Source: Episyrphus balteatus (Eukaryota; Arthropoda; Insecta; Diptera; Syrphidae). Taken from it: 64,000 nucleotides of DNA. Positions 48,764 to 60,797 of this stretch are shown piece after piece. The position numbers and the translations under genes are program-made. Under the pieces are notes generated by a model. It did not search any database. It had not been told where the DNA came from and worked only from the letters and a program-made list of their open reading frames with translations. Location of the stretch: NCBI RefSeq assembly GCF_945859705.1, contig NC_079136.1, positions 7,481,501 to 7,545,500 of the forward strand, in the 5' to 3' direction. Every line of letters starts with the position of its first letter. Position 1 is the stretch's first letter.

Positions 48764-49577
48764 TTTTGCCAACAATGTCAAAGATGTGGCATAAGTTTTA
48801 TGGAAGTTATGCGTGCAGATATAGAGATATACTATTGCTTAAAGTTCGGTGCAGGGAAAGAATTTCCTAGAATCTAAAGCTTTCTGCGGTACCTAGTTCC
48901 TACTTAATTGATCTACAATCTCTTTACTAAATTAAACTTCCTTCTCATGCGAGGCGCAAAAAAATACTTTCAATTATCTCTTAATGAGTGTAGTTAATTC
49001 ACACTTCCTCCAACGAACAGAAACGAACATATTGAAAGTATTTATTATGATATAAACGCGAAAAAAGGTAAGGTAGGTGTCTGTTGTTGCCCTTGAAAGC
49101 TCCGTTCTTTCCGCTTTACTAAAATCGTTATCTCTGATTGGTTTATTGTCCTAACAGTAGAATCAGCTTTTTTTTTATCGAAATCAAGTGTCATTTTTAT
49201 CAAAGTATAAAACAGAGGAGAAACATTATTTTCTGGATGATAAAAAACTCTTTTTTCCATGGGTGACCAAATAACTTCTATATTTTTTATAATCCATTGA
49301 TATTTGTTGGATCTAATTGAAAAAGAATTAAAAAAAAAATACGTATACGCCATGGTGAACCTTTTTCAAAATTCGTTTTTGTTACTAGTTTTGGTTAGAG
49401 TAAAAATGCAAAAAAATTTTTCTCCGAGAAGAAAGACACTCAGATCCTGTTTGAGACTTGTAGTCAGAACTGCACACATTTTTGAATGATAATACTGTTT
49501 TATGTAGTTACACATGGAGACGTTTGTTTTTCAAACGTTGTCAAAAAATCATTCTCATTGATCTTTGAAATAAGTTA
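48764..49577. other. Noncoding DNA
   Basis: Overlapping open frames near 49045-49489 on opposite strands lack family resemblance. Copy 8 of the dispersed word is inside. Confidence 0.4.
49339..49360 (+). repeat. Dispersed 22-bp word, copy 8
   Basis: TACGTATACGCCATGGTGAA, diverged from the consensus at CATGG for CACAG, after a run of nine A. Confidence 0.65.
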
Positions 49578-49581
49578 TTAA

Positions 49582-50090
49582 CCCATTTCCGGAGGCTACC
49601 AGTTATAGTTGACTTAGAAACTTGAAATTTTACACACTTATTGTTTTTAATCTAATTAGAAGAAATGTGAAAAAAAAATTTTCTGGTTTTCCGGAAAATT
49701 CATGTTGCGTTTTCGCAGCGCTCACCGAAAATGGACCTTATCAAAATTATTTTTAAACTAATTTCTTACATAGAATATAAATCAGTTTTATTTGAATATT
49801 TTCATGAAGAAATGAACTAGATATAAATACACTAAGCATTGAAAAATTGTTGAAAACAAAATGACAAATTGCGTTCAAAAATTCTACCTCAAATTTTTCA
49901 GGAGCTCGAATTTTGAAAGTCCTAAAAAAGCACGAAAAATTTTTTTCACAACAAAATCCAAAAACAGGTCGATTAGATAATTGAACTGTCTTTCAAAATC
50001 TATTTTTAGTTTATTTTAAATTATAATCAGTTAGGTTTCAGAAGTCTTCAAACATGACGTTGCGAAAACGCAACGTTAGTCGGAAATGGG
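49582..50090. mobile_element. piggyBac-type MITE, 509 bp
   Basis: Flanked by TTAA on both sides (49578-49581 and 50091-50094), with ends CCCATTTCCG and CGGAAATGGG. TTAA targets and CCC...GGG ends define piggyBac elements. Subterminal inverted words GTTGCGTTTTCGCA (about 49703) and TGCGAAAACGCAACG (about 50061) recur inside each end, typical of the extra inverted repeats of this superfamily. No transposase frame. Confidence 0.9.
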
Positions 50091-50094
50091 TTAA

Positions 50095-52156
50095 CAACAA
50101 AGAAAGCTTTGTAACAGGTTATTATCAATTTGATCTGTTGATATTAATTTTAGCCTTAGGAAGATTTCAAGCCAATACTCTGTAATCTTTATTCTAATAT
50201 TAAAATACTTTATCCTTTGGAAGTTATAGATATTTTAAATTAGACTTCCAACACATTCAAAAATGAATTTACCTTTTCAAAACAATAGTTTATGACTTCT
50301 TTCAGTTTCAAGAATTTTTATTTATTGGGAATCACGGTACTTTTTTTGAATTACAATATTCAAATTTCAGAAATCGCACAGTAAAATTTTAACTTAAAAT
50401 TTCGTTACAGTTATGCGTTTCCCAATTTTACTGTTTTTTTTTTAAGGATATCTAAAGATTAACGTACAACCTGTAATAACCTATATGTGTTGAGTTCCCT
50501 CCTTGTCGTAATGATATGATTGAATAAAACCTGTGAATACACTTTTTTTTAAATAGGTTCATGAAACCAATACTTGTGCTATAGAAAAAGATTAAAAAAA
50601 TGACTACACATTGTAGAACGTGCAAGGACTTTTCTATATATTTTTTTTTTTGTTGTAGTTGTTATTTGTGGAAACCGCAATAAATTAAAATCTATACACG
50701 TTTCACTGATTTTCAATAGAAAGAAAATTGCGAATAGGTCAGCGATAAATTTACGAGAATATTATACTCCAACAATATTCCCTGGGCGGTTTTATTTGTT
50801 AAAGAAATGAAATGCACCACATAAAGGTGATGTCGTCATCAAATAAGGATATTATTATGAAGGTACATACATATATTCGTACATATGTAGGTAAACAGTA
50901 AATGTATACACGAAGGACACAAATACACGTGTATAGATAATGAAATACCCTGCAGGGCATTAAATGGATCCATAACGAATGTGACACAATCGTCATTTTC
51001 ATAGTCGGGTCACGTACGTTTAAACAGTTTAGCGTAACGATGACTTTATCAGTGCTGGCAGGCATGAGTCCAGTGGATAAAGTATACATAGTATATGGTA
51101 TTTATTAGCTCCATTTATGGGTCAAATTTCTTTTATATACATATTTAGTTTTTTTTTTGTTCTTCTCTTTTGTATTATGTACACATACTTATATTCGTGA
51201 CGTGGTAGCATAAAAGGGGATTGGGTGAGTTAAAAGAAGGCAAATAAATGTCCTCGTTTAAGTTTCTAGTTTGCATTTTAAGTTTTACGTGAATGAAGAT
51301 TTTTTTGAGCAGGAATTTAAGTAGATGCTAGATGTCGCAAATAATAACTGAGATACTTTGCCTTGAATGATTTTGTCCTAGGATATTTTTTTGGAAATCT
51401 AGTCATGAATAATCATGTGCTTAATTTTTTCTAAATTGTTTGAAGAACATGTTTTTTTTTAAAGCACTTCACTTGATTTCTTCTTTCAACATGCTTGACA
51501 AATGTTTAATATTAAAAAAATATTTTTTCCAATTTTAGCAGTTTTTAATCAACTACTAAAACTAAAGTTAAAAAAAAAAAAAATAACTGCACGATTGGGT
51601 CCCACAAACTTGCTCTTTATATAAAAGTTTGATAAATTTACATTGAAAAAAAAAATGTTGAAATATCTTGAAATTCGTTATTCAAAAGAAAAAACAAAAA
51701 CAATGTCTGAATTGAGTTCAGTTCCAAAAAAGGTAACCGATTTGATTTTTAGGAAAAATTTCAAAATCAAAATCAAAAAAATGAAATAATAAATAAATAA
51801 TTAAAAAAAAAATTAAAATAAAATTGTTATACCATATCGAATTTAGTATTAATCATTACCAAACACCAAAATTTCAAAAAAAATCAATGTCCTGTTTTTA
51901 AAATTTGTTTTTCAAAAAAAAAAAAAAAAACAGTTTTCAAAAATATAAACATTGCTTTTCTTTCTTTATTTTATTGTTTTTTATTTTTTTGTGAAACTAT
52001 AAAAATGCTTTTGTAAACACAATTTCTAGCACAGTTAAAATAGTAGGTACAAAAATCAGCAAGTACAAAAAAAAAATTGTTGCCGTCATGAAACTTTGGG
52101 GATAAAAACTAATAATAAAAAAGTATATAAAAAAAATTAGGTATGTTTAAAGTGGA
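50095..52156. other. Noncoding DNA with a less AT-rich island
   Basis: 50780-51090 is less AT-rich, lacks transposon ends and contains ACATATGTA-type words, CCTGCAGGGC and ATAGTCGGGTCACGTACG. It may be regulatory. The open frame on its minus strand (50799-51089) is not convincing. The rest is AT-rich, and 51740-51970 may be a reversed relative of the 40090 repeat. Confidence 0.35.
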
Positions 52157-52332
52157 AGGGTGTTTATTTCAAAGAGACAGTAAAATCTGTTAATTGGTCC
52201 TAAAAAGCCAATGAATTTGTGTATAACGTCTAAGAATTTAAGAACACTCGATTTGTCATCAAAACAAAAAATTAAAGAGTCATTGGCTTTTTAAGACCAA
52301 ATACAAAAAAATCGAAAAAAAAACACCCTTTC
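52157..52332. repeat. Short foldback repeat with AAGGGTGTTT ends
   Basis: AAGGGTGTTT near 52157 and AAACACCCTT near 52323 are outer arms; TTGGTCCTAAAAAGCCAATG (about 52195) and its near reverse complement (about 52280) are inner arms. The AAACACCCTT core recurs in the repeats at 52620-52860 and 13649-13736. Confidence 0.65.
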
Positions 52333-52619
52333 TGTTTTATGAAAACTCTTTATTATCGCTTTAAATCCAAATTTTATTAGGGTGGCCCATCAATTTTGAT
52401 TTCACTTGCTTCGAATCTAAAAAATAACTAAATTTCTGAGTTTCAATAGGATACTACTATTATTACTTAGATTTTCTAATACACCAACATTTTCTATACA
52501 CATAAATAATACAATTTCACCTAAAATATTTTTATAGTCAGTTTAGATTTTTTGTTTCTGTTATATATGAAACATTTGTACCAATTTTCATTCGGGTAAC
52601 ATTATTCATCGTTTCTTCA

Positions 52620-52860
52620 CAAAAAAAAACCCTTTCACTCAAGATAGTTTTGTAGACTCTGTAGAATCTTATTTCTTATAACAAACAAATCTTTTTGGCC
52701 AAGTTTAAAAAATTAACAAAATTTATGTCAGCTGTTATGATACCTTTCTTTTCCCAGAAAAAAAACACCCTTCTACCCAATTTTTTAATAGAATTTTTGA
52801 TCCTTTGTTCTTATCACAAGCAAACTTTTTGCCAAGTTTTATAAGGGTATCAATTTTTTT
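52620..52860 (+). repeat. Two diverged tandem units of about 135 bp
   Basis: Each unit runs from an A run with ACCCTT(T/C)(C/T)AC through TTCTTATAACAAACAAA or TTCTTATCACAAGCAAA to TTTGCCAAGTTT-like sequence. The first starts near 52620, the second near 52756. Same family as the 44-bp duplication at 13649. Confidence 0.6.
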
Positions 52861-53025
52861 AATTCCGATTTTACCTGTGCTATTTGGAGAAATTCAGAAT
52901 TTAAAAATTAATTCTATGATAGGCACCGTTAATATTATTTGTATTTGTATCGTTGGAGCCTCTACATTTCCTTGTCCAAACAATTATTAAAAAAACTGAA
53001 AATTGGTGTAAAATTTAATATTTAA

Positions 53026-53268
53026 CCCTCTGTAGGCACACCTCTTTTTTGCAAATTCGGTTTATACTTTTTCATGTCGCTGGAACATTTTTCGGTCTCA
53101 CTATTTTATAGAGAATCATACATGAAATTAATGTAGAATTTTCCAAGGAATTCGAATATTGTATTTGCAATTCCAAAAAAAATTTATTTTCACCCTTACA
53201 AAGACACTTTTTTGTGACCACTTTTTATTTTTGTTCTGCCAAATTCGCACCCGTGTGCCGACAGAGGG
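53026..53268. mobile_element. piggyBac-type MITE, 243 bp
   Basis: TTAA on both sides (53022-53025 and 53269-53272). Ends CCCTCTGTAGGCACAC and GTGTGCCGACAGAGGG match with one mismatch in 16. No open frame. It is a different family from the element at 49582. Confidence 0.9.
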
Positions 53269-53272
53269 TTAA

Positions 53273-55559
53273 CTATATTTTTGTTAACAATGAACACATT
53301 AACAAGCTTGAAAAATCAAAAAAAAAAAACCATTTATTTAGGATAGGTTCTGAATGTGTTAACGCAAAAGGATAGAAATTTAAATTCTCACTTTTCGCGA
53401 TATATCTAAGCAAAAAGTCTAGCGGATGCTTTTGAAGAGTGAAAAGCATTGATAACGCCTTGCTCGTGCTTCAAAGATGTTACAGAAGTAGAACGAAAAA
53501 GGATACAAATTCACTTATGGTTATTCCTCAATCCTTTAGTTATTCAGCAGAAAACATTAATATGTTCCGGTTCCCCCTATCTTTAATAACATACACTTGA
53601 TAATTTATAGTAAATACTTTAAAAATATTCGTTCAATCATAACTCAACGCTTACCACCCATGCACTTTTATCTCCCAATGATTTAATTTCAATTTAAAAA
53701 CAAAATAAATTTGTATCAAAACTATATTGTCCTTGACTCGGCGAAATGTTCTTGAAAAAAATAAAAACTGCGCATTCTCTTCCTCCATGAAAATGAATAT
53801 AGCGCTAATCTCATAACTCAAAAAATTATAAATAAAAATATACTCATTCTATAAATTGCATTGTTTCATGAAAGAAAAAATATATAGAAACTAAACTCAT
53901 AAAATTTATCATCTCTCCATTCCAACAATAGTTCCTGCTTGCTTGCAACACGACGCAACAACAAAATGATAGAAAAAAAAAACATCTCACAAACAAGCGA
54001 GTTGACAATCAGCTGTTAATTGTTTTATATGATTTTAAAAGCTTCTCTGCCTCCAAACAAAAAAAAAATCTTATATTTAATTTTGTTAGAAAAAAAAAAC
54101 ATACAAAAATATATAAATAACATCACACACACGAATTCTATGCGTGGTTGCTATTCTTGACTTCCATTTCATTTTTAATTAGATTTTATTTTAGCGCAAC
54201 CTTTGGTGACAGGTTGCGCAGTGAAGTAGGTTGTGGAATTGGATCCAAAATATTTTTTTTGTCCATGGTTTTTATTATTATTTTTAAGGAGTGACTCGTG
54301 CTCATGAGTGCCTCGGTTTTTCTCTTTCAACGATGCTTATGCAACATTCTTACTAGACCTTGAACCGAATCATAAGAAATGATATATGTTTATGTCGAAA
54401 AGGCTGGAAAGAAGAACCAGAACCCTATATGAAATATCAAACGTTAGTTTTGTTTTATGATGAGTTTTGTGGCACCATATGTTCTGCGGTAAAATCATAC
54501 CTATACACAAAATAATTACGGTCCAACGATCAACAAATGTTTCAAATTAAATATTAAAACAAGAAGAATATACACAAAATACTTTGTACCTTTGCCAAGT
54601 AGAGGCGACAAAATCAGTTATAATTAAAAACAGAACATAGATAATATTGACGGAAAGCTTTTGGGACAAGAGAAAAGACTAATTTCAACCTCGGAAGCAA
54701 GTCACAGTACTTTGCAAGTAGTAATTTGGATTTTAGAACTGTTTTTGTTTCCAAATATCATATATTCACAATGTTTGGTTGGAATAAAGTCGAATTTTGG
54801 TTCCACCACACAACCACAATAACCGCATTCATATGTTCGAAATATACGGAATAGTGCGTCAGAAGTTGAAAGTTATTTTAGAATTTTTAGTTTTTTTTTT
54901 TTTTTTTTTTTTTAATTTTGCTTGTTTTTGAGGATAGGCGATCTCGTAACTGAAAAACACACAAACAAAAAAAAATAGAAAATAACAAAATGACATTTGA
55001 TTGATGTGTCAGACAGATGGAGACCTAGAGAATAGGAAATTCTTACTAAATGAACACAAAAACACACAAAACGAAAAAAAAAAACATGACAAACTGGAGC
55101 AAACTAGAAAAAAAAAATATACTCGCTGGTACTGGTTAGTTGATTTAGAGAAAAAACACAAAACGCCCACCCTCGATGTTAAACCACGGGAAGATATTTT
55201 ATCTCTAATTCATTAGCACTTTATCACTTTATGTGAAATGAAACTCACCTTTTATTCATTAAATTTAATAAAAAAAAAAAAAAACAGATGATTGAATTTG
55301 GTTTTCAGTTTTTTTTTGTATTTTAATTTTATTAATGTTTTTGTTGATTTTATATTTTAGGACTCTTGTCTGCTAAAAAATTGGTTAGGTCTTGTTGGAG
55401 AAATGGCGCCAAAATATAGTAGAATTGATTATTTGTTTGTATTTATTTATTTGCTTTTACGTTTTTGGAAATTTTTTTCAGTAATAACACCACAACCATG
55501 TTTTTTTTCGACTGATTTCCTAGTAGTGATTTTAATTGCAATATCCAATTAGGAGAAAA
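53273..55559. other. Noncoding DNA with a strong hairpin
   Basis: No gene. A perfect hairpin lies at 54194-54219 (separate entry) and a 23-base T run at 54891-54913. The plus frame at 55001-55216 is Lys/Asn-rich and not supported. Confidence 0.4.
54194..54219. repeat. Perfect 9-bp hairpin, GC-rich stem
   Basis: GCGCAACCT and AGGTTGCGC pair around the 8-base loop TTGGTGAC, in otherwise AT-rich DNA. Could be a transposon end hairpin or a regulatory palindrome; nothing nearby fixes its role. Confidence 0.7.
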
Positions 55560-56110
55560 TTTTAACTTCCAAACTCTGGCTTTCAAAATTCTGCTTTTTA
55601 AAATTCTTTCAGCACTTATTTGAAAAAAAAATTCTGCTTAGTAAACGAAAATATGTACATTTCATAAATAATGAGGTGTAATTTTGCCACTAATTATATT
55701 GAAATTTAGTACCTACTTTAATAAATGTTTGTTGTTTTATTGTAGCAAATATTTTCCAAATTGCGTAGACTGACTTTCTTGCAATATCTTTTAACTTTTT
55801 TTTAAACTATTGCAAACTTTTAAAAACAAAATTATGAAAAACAGAATTTAAAAAAAAAAAACAGAATTTTTAAAGCAGAGTAGAATTTTGTCCTCAGTCC
55901 AGGGCAAGAGTACATATTTTGTACTCTGCATATACTGAAGTCCATTAAGGTTTCCTATTACTAATTGCAAGTTTTACTTGATATCTCAAGAATTCTGCTT
56001 GTTTGATTTTCTTCCTCACCTCTATAATTAATTTTTGGGTTGGAGTCAAAACTCTTTAAAAAAAATTTTTGATTTCAAAATTTAGTTTTTCAAAGTTCTG
56101 CATTTTGTGA
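55560..56110. repeat. Scattered AAAATTCTG-type repeats
   Basis: CAAAATTCTG, AAAAATTCTGCTT and their reverse complements CAGAATTTAAA and CAGAATTTTT recur through the interval in both orientations, the same word that builds the arms of the element at 61431-62261. It is probably an older, eroded copy of that family. Confidence 0.55.
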
Positions 56111-56407
56111 TTAATTTTTTCGGTTTTTTTATATCAAATCACGAGGTAAAGGAGATTCTTCCTCAACCTCTTATTACCGATTACCCTAACGTCCATTTTT
56201 TCCAAGTTCATCGTTACCTATAAAGCAATTCTTCGTTGGATTAGAAATTACCTCAATAAAAGTCGTATTTGATGGTTTTAAATAAAGGCTTCTTTCATTC
56301 TCCTACTTTTTTTTCATTTTTATTAAGGATCTTCTGTCTTAAACTTATACTTTCTATACTCTAGTATTATTGTTACACCACTTGTAGAATGATAACATAT
56401 CGATGTC

Positions 56408-56800
56408 GATAAAAACGCTGCGATATCTTTAGGTTTCCTCCGAAGGTTTGAAATTCCTCCCATTTTCTGAATCTATTCTTAATATATAGAAATGCATCGT
56501 CCTAAACTTGAGGAAAGTTTTCACATCTGGGTGGGTGCTCCGTTATCGAATTTGGATTTCATAGACAGAGTACAAAATTAGGCTCCTAAATGATAGATGA
56601 AAAATCGATTATTTAAACAATTGCGTCTTTCGACCACTAGCGTATTTTTTCATGTACCTCATTGTCTTTTCCCTATTTCTTAAAACAGTATTCAGATGAA
56701 ATAGCCAGTTGCAATCTTCCACTGAAGATTGAACCGAACTTCGAACAAATAGTAGCCGGCCCCTGAAGGATTCTGTCTCATAAAATAAAGCACAGAAACG
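56408..56800 (+). pseudogene. Third non-LTR retrotransposon fragment (RT thumb region)
   Basis: A plus frame reads AAISLGFLRRF, then after two stops EMHRPKLEESFHIWVGAPL and SNLDFIDRVQN. This matches the region downstream of the catalytic box in Jockey/CR1-type LINEs, where I-R-P-x-L-E-Y-x-S-x-x-W and the DRVQ motif occur. Further on, TEDxTELRTNSSRPL-like residues may be the tail of the same domain. Stops every 20-30 codons show it is dead. No 3' end or poly-A tail was recognised. Confidence 0.75.
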
Positions 56801-57469
56801 TCAAATATCAGCATTTTCGAATAATTCTTGAAATAAAATGTACTTTATTTATTAATTATTCGGTATGGATAAAAAAAAAGTTAATAATAGTTCCCCACAA
56901 TATTTTATTCAAGTTTTTGTATAAAAAAGTCCGATTCTCCTAAATCCGGCCTTTGTTTCCTATTTTCGGCCATCTAGTGTCCCATTTCCGGCCACTGACT
57001 TTATTAGGTCAAGCTTAAATAAATTGAATGTTTTTTGTTTAAATTTTTGTGAATTAAGAATTTAGAAACAATTTTGATTGTTAATAAGTTATAACATCAA
57101 ATGATTGAAAAATGTATTTATTTTTCCCCATTTTTTAAACTTTTATCAATAAAAGGGTACCGAATACAGGAAACTCTTGAATTTCAAAGCTTTTTTTGTG
57201 TTCTATCTCCGGCCCCCCTTAAGATTACCAAAATTCACATTTTTTTTTTTTCTATTTAAAACCTATTTCATTTGAAGAATAATAATATATATTTAATAAG
57301 AAAAACAACATTTAAAAGAATTAGCTCTGAAATTGTTTCCACAAAACACTAATTACGATATTAGGTTTCGGCAGTAAAATTACAAAAAAAAAACCATACC
57401 CGATTGGATCACTTCACAAAAATCTATTTTTTCTTTTACGTTTTGTATCTTTCTTCTTTCAGAAGATAT
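56801..57469. other. Noncoding DNA with CCGGCC-rich words
   Basis: Words such as AAATCCGGCCTTTG, TTTCGGCCATC, TTTCCGGCCACTG and ATCTCCGGCCCCCC recur between 56940 and 57225, suggesting an old dispersed repeat. No ends or frame. Confidence 0.4.
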
Positions 57470-57960
57470 TCGTATCTAATTTAATGCCCACTGATTTCAA
57501 TAGTTTTCTTATGACCCGTATGCATTGTGATTTGGATACGAATATCTTCTAAACGGTTAAAGCAATCAATTTGATGCCAACTAATTTTTTGTAGAACGTT
57601 TAAGCTCCTACAAGAATACATCTTGCTTGTTTGAAAATAATAAATTTTCAGTAAACTGGAAAAATTTTAAAAGTAAAAAATTTAGGTATTTATAATTTAT
57701 TTTAACTTTGACCTCGAATATCTTTAGAATGGTTAGATTAATGAAAAAGTTAACTGAACCTTTTTTGTGGAGCAATCTGTTTCCTACAAGAATATGTCTT
57801 GCGCGTTTGATTATTATAATTTTTCAATTTGTTACAAAATTAAGAACAAAAAACGATTTTTTAAAGATTTTCTCGATTTTTGGACCTCAAATATCTATTA
57901 AACGGTTAGATAAACAAAAAAACCTTTTTTGTAGAGCGTTCAATTTCCTAAAAGATTATG
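57470..57960 (+). repeat. Three diverged tandem units of about 175 bp
   Basis: AATATCTTCTAAACGGTTA (57541), AATATCTTTAGAATGGTTA (about 57718) and AATATCTATTAAACGGTTA-like sequence (about 57889) recur with spacings of about 177 and 171 bp. Each is followed about 55 bp later by TCCTACAAGAATA or TCCTAAAAGATTA. The 100-codon open frame across units two and three is an artefact. Confidence 0.75.
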
Positions 57961-58413
57961 TAAAGAAATTTGCTAAGAAGTCAATTAATAAAAGAATGAT
58001 TTTTTTCTAGTAGAAACTTGATGTAAAATTGGAAAATTGCGAAGCGAAAGACTTTCCCATTAATATAAAGAGTTCATATTTGGTGTGTATATTTTATAAG
58101 TGTCTAGCAATCGATTTTTTGGAGCACAAAATCAAAAACGTGAATTTAGATTTTTTTTGACCCACCCTAATACACATCCAAATCCACAAAAATGTTAAAA
58201 AAATGATGTCTTTACAACCAAATTACCAATAAAAACAATTTTTTTGACACTAGATCAAAAAAAATTCAAACTTCACATTGAATGCATACATTCATTCAAC
58301 TTCAAGCTGTGATTCTTGAATTTTATCTTATCATGTCCTTTTTCTTGAATTTTTAAATCGTCCAAAAGTAAGTTTTCAATAGTTAAGTGTAGAATTGTTT
58401 CATTTAACCGACG

Positions 58414-59167
58414 CACAGAGGAGTATTCGACCCCAAAATCCGGTCATAAGTGAAAAAAATAAAAATCGCATTCGACCCGTTATTTTTTGCTTTTCGCATT
58501 CCTCAATACCCATGCTAACTAAAACCGGTTTCAAATAATAACTGTTGACCCCCTAATTCCCAAGATCTTAGTCTAAATCTAGTCGATTTTATAAGCTCAC
58601 GTCACAAAAGCTTATTTTATATACAGAAATTTCCATATATTCCATTGAAAATATATTAAAAATCGAGATGACGAGAGTGCATAGAAAAAAGTGAAAATTA
58701 ATGAAATTTGCGGCAGAAAAAAAAAGTGTTTTTGTTGTAGTCTCGGGTACGATCGAGCGAAAATTTTTCTTATATAATTAACTGTACATCTTTGTCATCT
58801 CATGCACATAAAAAAAATTTCCACATATTTCCACCTTTTTTTTTAATGGAGTTTTTTAGTCTCGATGTATTTTTAGTAAAATTGGCTTTTGTTGCTTAAA
58901 AAACTACTTATTTTCAAATTTTTGTTTTCTTCAACCTGAAATATTAACAATATTTAAAAATTTCATGTAAAAATTAATAATATGAATTAAATAAAATTGA
59001 AAAAAAAAATTACTTAATTACATTTTTTTTTTAACTAACCCGAAAATTTTTTTCAGTGTGACTTTTAAATACATTTTAAGTTATAAAACAATACTTAAGG
59101 ACAATTCCAATAAGAAAAACATTAAAAATATTTTTGACCGGATTTTGAGGTCGAATACTCCTCTGTG
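58414..59167. mobile_element. Transib-like nonautonomous transposon, 754 bp
   Basis: Terminal inverted repeats of 33 bp beginning CACAGAGGAGTATTCGACC match at 32 positions. They are flanked by an exact 5-bp duplication CGACG (58409-58413 and 59168-59172). Transib elements make 5-bp duplications with a CGNCG-like preference and have ends starting with a CAC heptamer related to RAG signal sequences. Here the end reads CACAGAG, with a CAAAATCC stretch 13 bases further in. No transposase frame is present. Superfamily assignment is inference from the ends and duplication. Confidence 0.75.
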
Positions 59168-59172
59168 CGACG

Positions 59173-60194
59173 GTCATTTTTTAATTGAATAGTTGCCTTT
59201 CGTATTTATTTAAGATAAAAGCAAATGGTGTTTTAGAACAATATATTTTTGAAGGTTGTCGAAGGCATTTGATGACGTCAAAGTTATTGAACTCATCAAT
59301 TATTCTGATACCACAACCAGGATTGGAAAACAACAATTTTACTCTTAATGTTGCTCTGGATTGAATTTCGAATTAAAGCTTTATTTGTCTACTTTAGAAA
59401 ACCACGACTATCATACATATGTACATATATTCGCTACACAGATTTAATATTAAAATAAATGGCCATTGAATTATGGTTTCAAAATAAACTCAAAAATAAT
59501 AGATGTCATTTTGGTTACAAATACAAAATTCGATCGATTTAAAATATCATAAAATTCATGTGTAAAACATCGCATATATTATATATTTTTTTATTTTTAT
59601 TATTATATCGTTATGACAACGAATCATTAATTTTATGATAAGTCATTAAATACAGCTTTTTCTCTTGTACATGGATTTGCCAGGGATAACTCTCAATATT
59701 ATTTAATTTGAATAAATAAAAAAAAATTATAGTCTATTAAAATGATACTATTTTAAGAACTAAATGATTATTATTATTCGAAATAATCAAATAATAATAA
59801 CTTTTATTCAACAGAAATTTATTATTATTAGTTTTCACTTAAAAGAAAAATATCATCAAAAGCATTTTTATTTTATTTTATTTAAAATAAAAAACCTTTT
59901 CATGGAGAACTTTGTTTACCTTCCGAAACACAAAATTTCAATCAAAAATATTTTATTATGTTCAAAACCAATAATCAAATAAAAAAAAAATATTTCAATA
60001 ACATCCTCCTTTCTGAAATTCATCAAAAATTAATTTGAAATCAAACAAAACTCATTTCATTTTAATATAACATTTCAATTCAATGCCATTTATTATTGTC
60101 TCACTAATATCTCAATAAAATTCTTTGCTTTTCAACAAACTAATGCATATTTTTTTTCCTTAAAATAAAAAATTTGTTTTTTGCATTTTTTCAG
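59173..60194. other. AT-rich noncoding DNA
   Basis: No feature up to the TTTTTTCAG at 60194. Confidence 0.4.
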
Positions 60195-60238
60195 TGTCTA
60201 AACTGACTGAAAGTCGTCAGCAAAGACTTCGACACTGA
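60195..60238 (+). CDS. Possible alternative terminal exon
   Basis: After TTGCATTTTTTCAG the phase-1 frame reads SKLTESRQQRLRH and stops at TGA 60236-60238; AATAAA follows at 60270. It is in phase with the donor at 10012 (Val across the junction). In the phase left by the 45275 donor it would give only CLN and a stop. Short, unrecognised, and in DNA where T-rich acceptor look-alikes are common. Confidence 0.25.
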
Positions 60239-60797
60239 TCTGATGGGTTAAACATGATAGCATCATGCAAATAAAGTAATAAGCATCAAACTCTTAAAAA
60301 AAAAAAATCAGTTCAAAAAACAGAAAAAAAGAAATAATAAAAAAAACAAGAACTTTTACTTCAAATCGCGCAGAATCCCCACATTTGGAAATCAATATCC
60401 TTTTATAAAAGGTATGGATACAATATATTTTTATCTGTGTTTTGATGTTCCATAAAAATACAAAAAAAAAAACAAAAAAAACATTAAAGTTCTCTGTTCA
60501 ATTTGAATGATATGTTCCCTATACATCCCTTTTGTTTCAGTTTTAACCCTTTTAGCTTTTACAATAATTGGCATTCTTTTGTGTCTCTGTTTTTTTCGGA
60601 AATTGTTTTTTAAATGGAATGTTTTGAAATTAAAATTTAATTTCTTGTGTTTTTTTTTTTATTTTATTTTTTTCGTTGCAAAAGTTTTATATATAGAATT
60701 TTTCTCTAAAGTTTGTGTTAATCAAAAAAAATGCTATGTGTGTATATGCCTAACTGAGGTGGCTAAGTGTAAACAAACATTTAACAAAAGCAATTAG

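Noticed and set aside
55001..55216. 71-codon Lys/Asn-rich plus frame
   Set aside because: Poly-A tracts dominate; no ATG context or splice evidence.
57708..58010. 100-codon plus frame
   Set aside because: Lies across diverged tandem units; composition is that of AT-rich repeat and no family is recognised.
60507..60797. 96-codon plus frame rich in Phe, Leu and Cys
   Set aside because: Mostly translation of T-rich DNA; it does not continue into the coding-like frame at 60798, which is in another phase.
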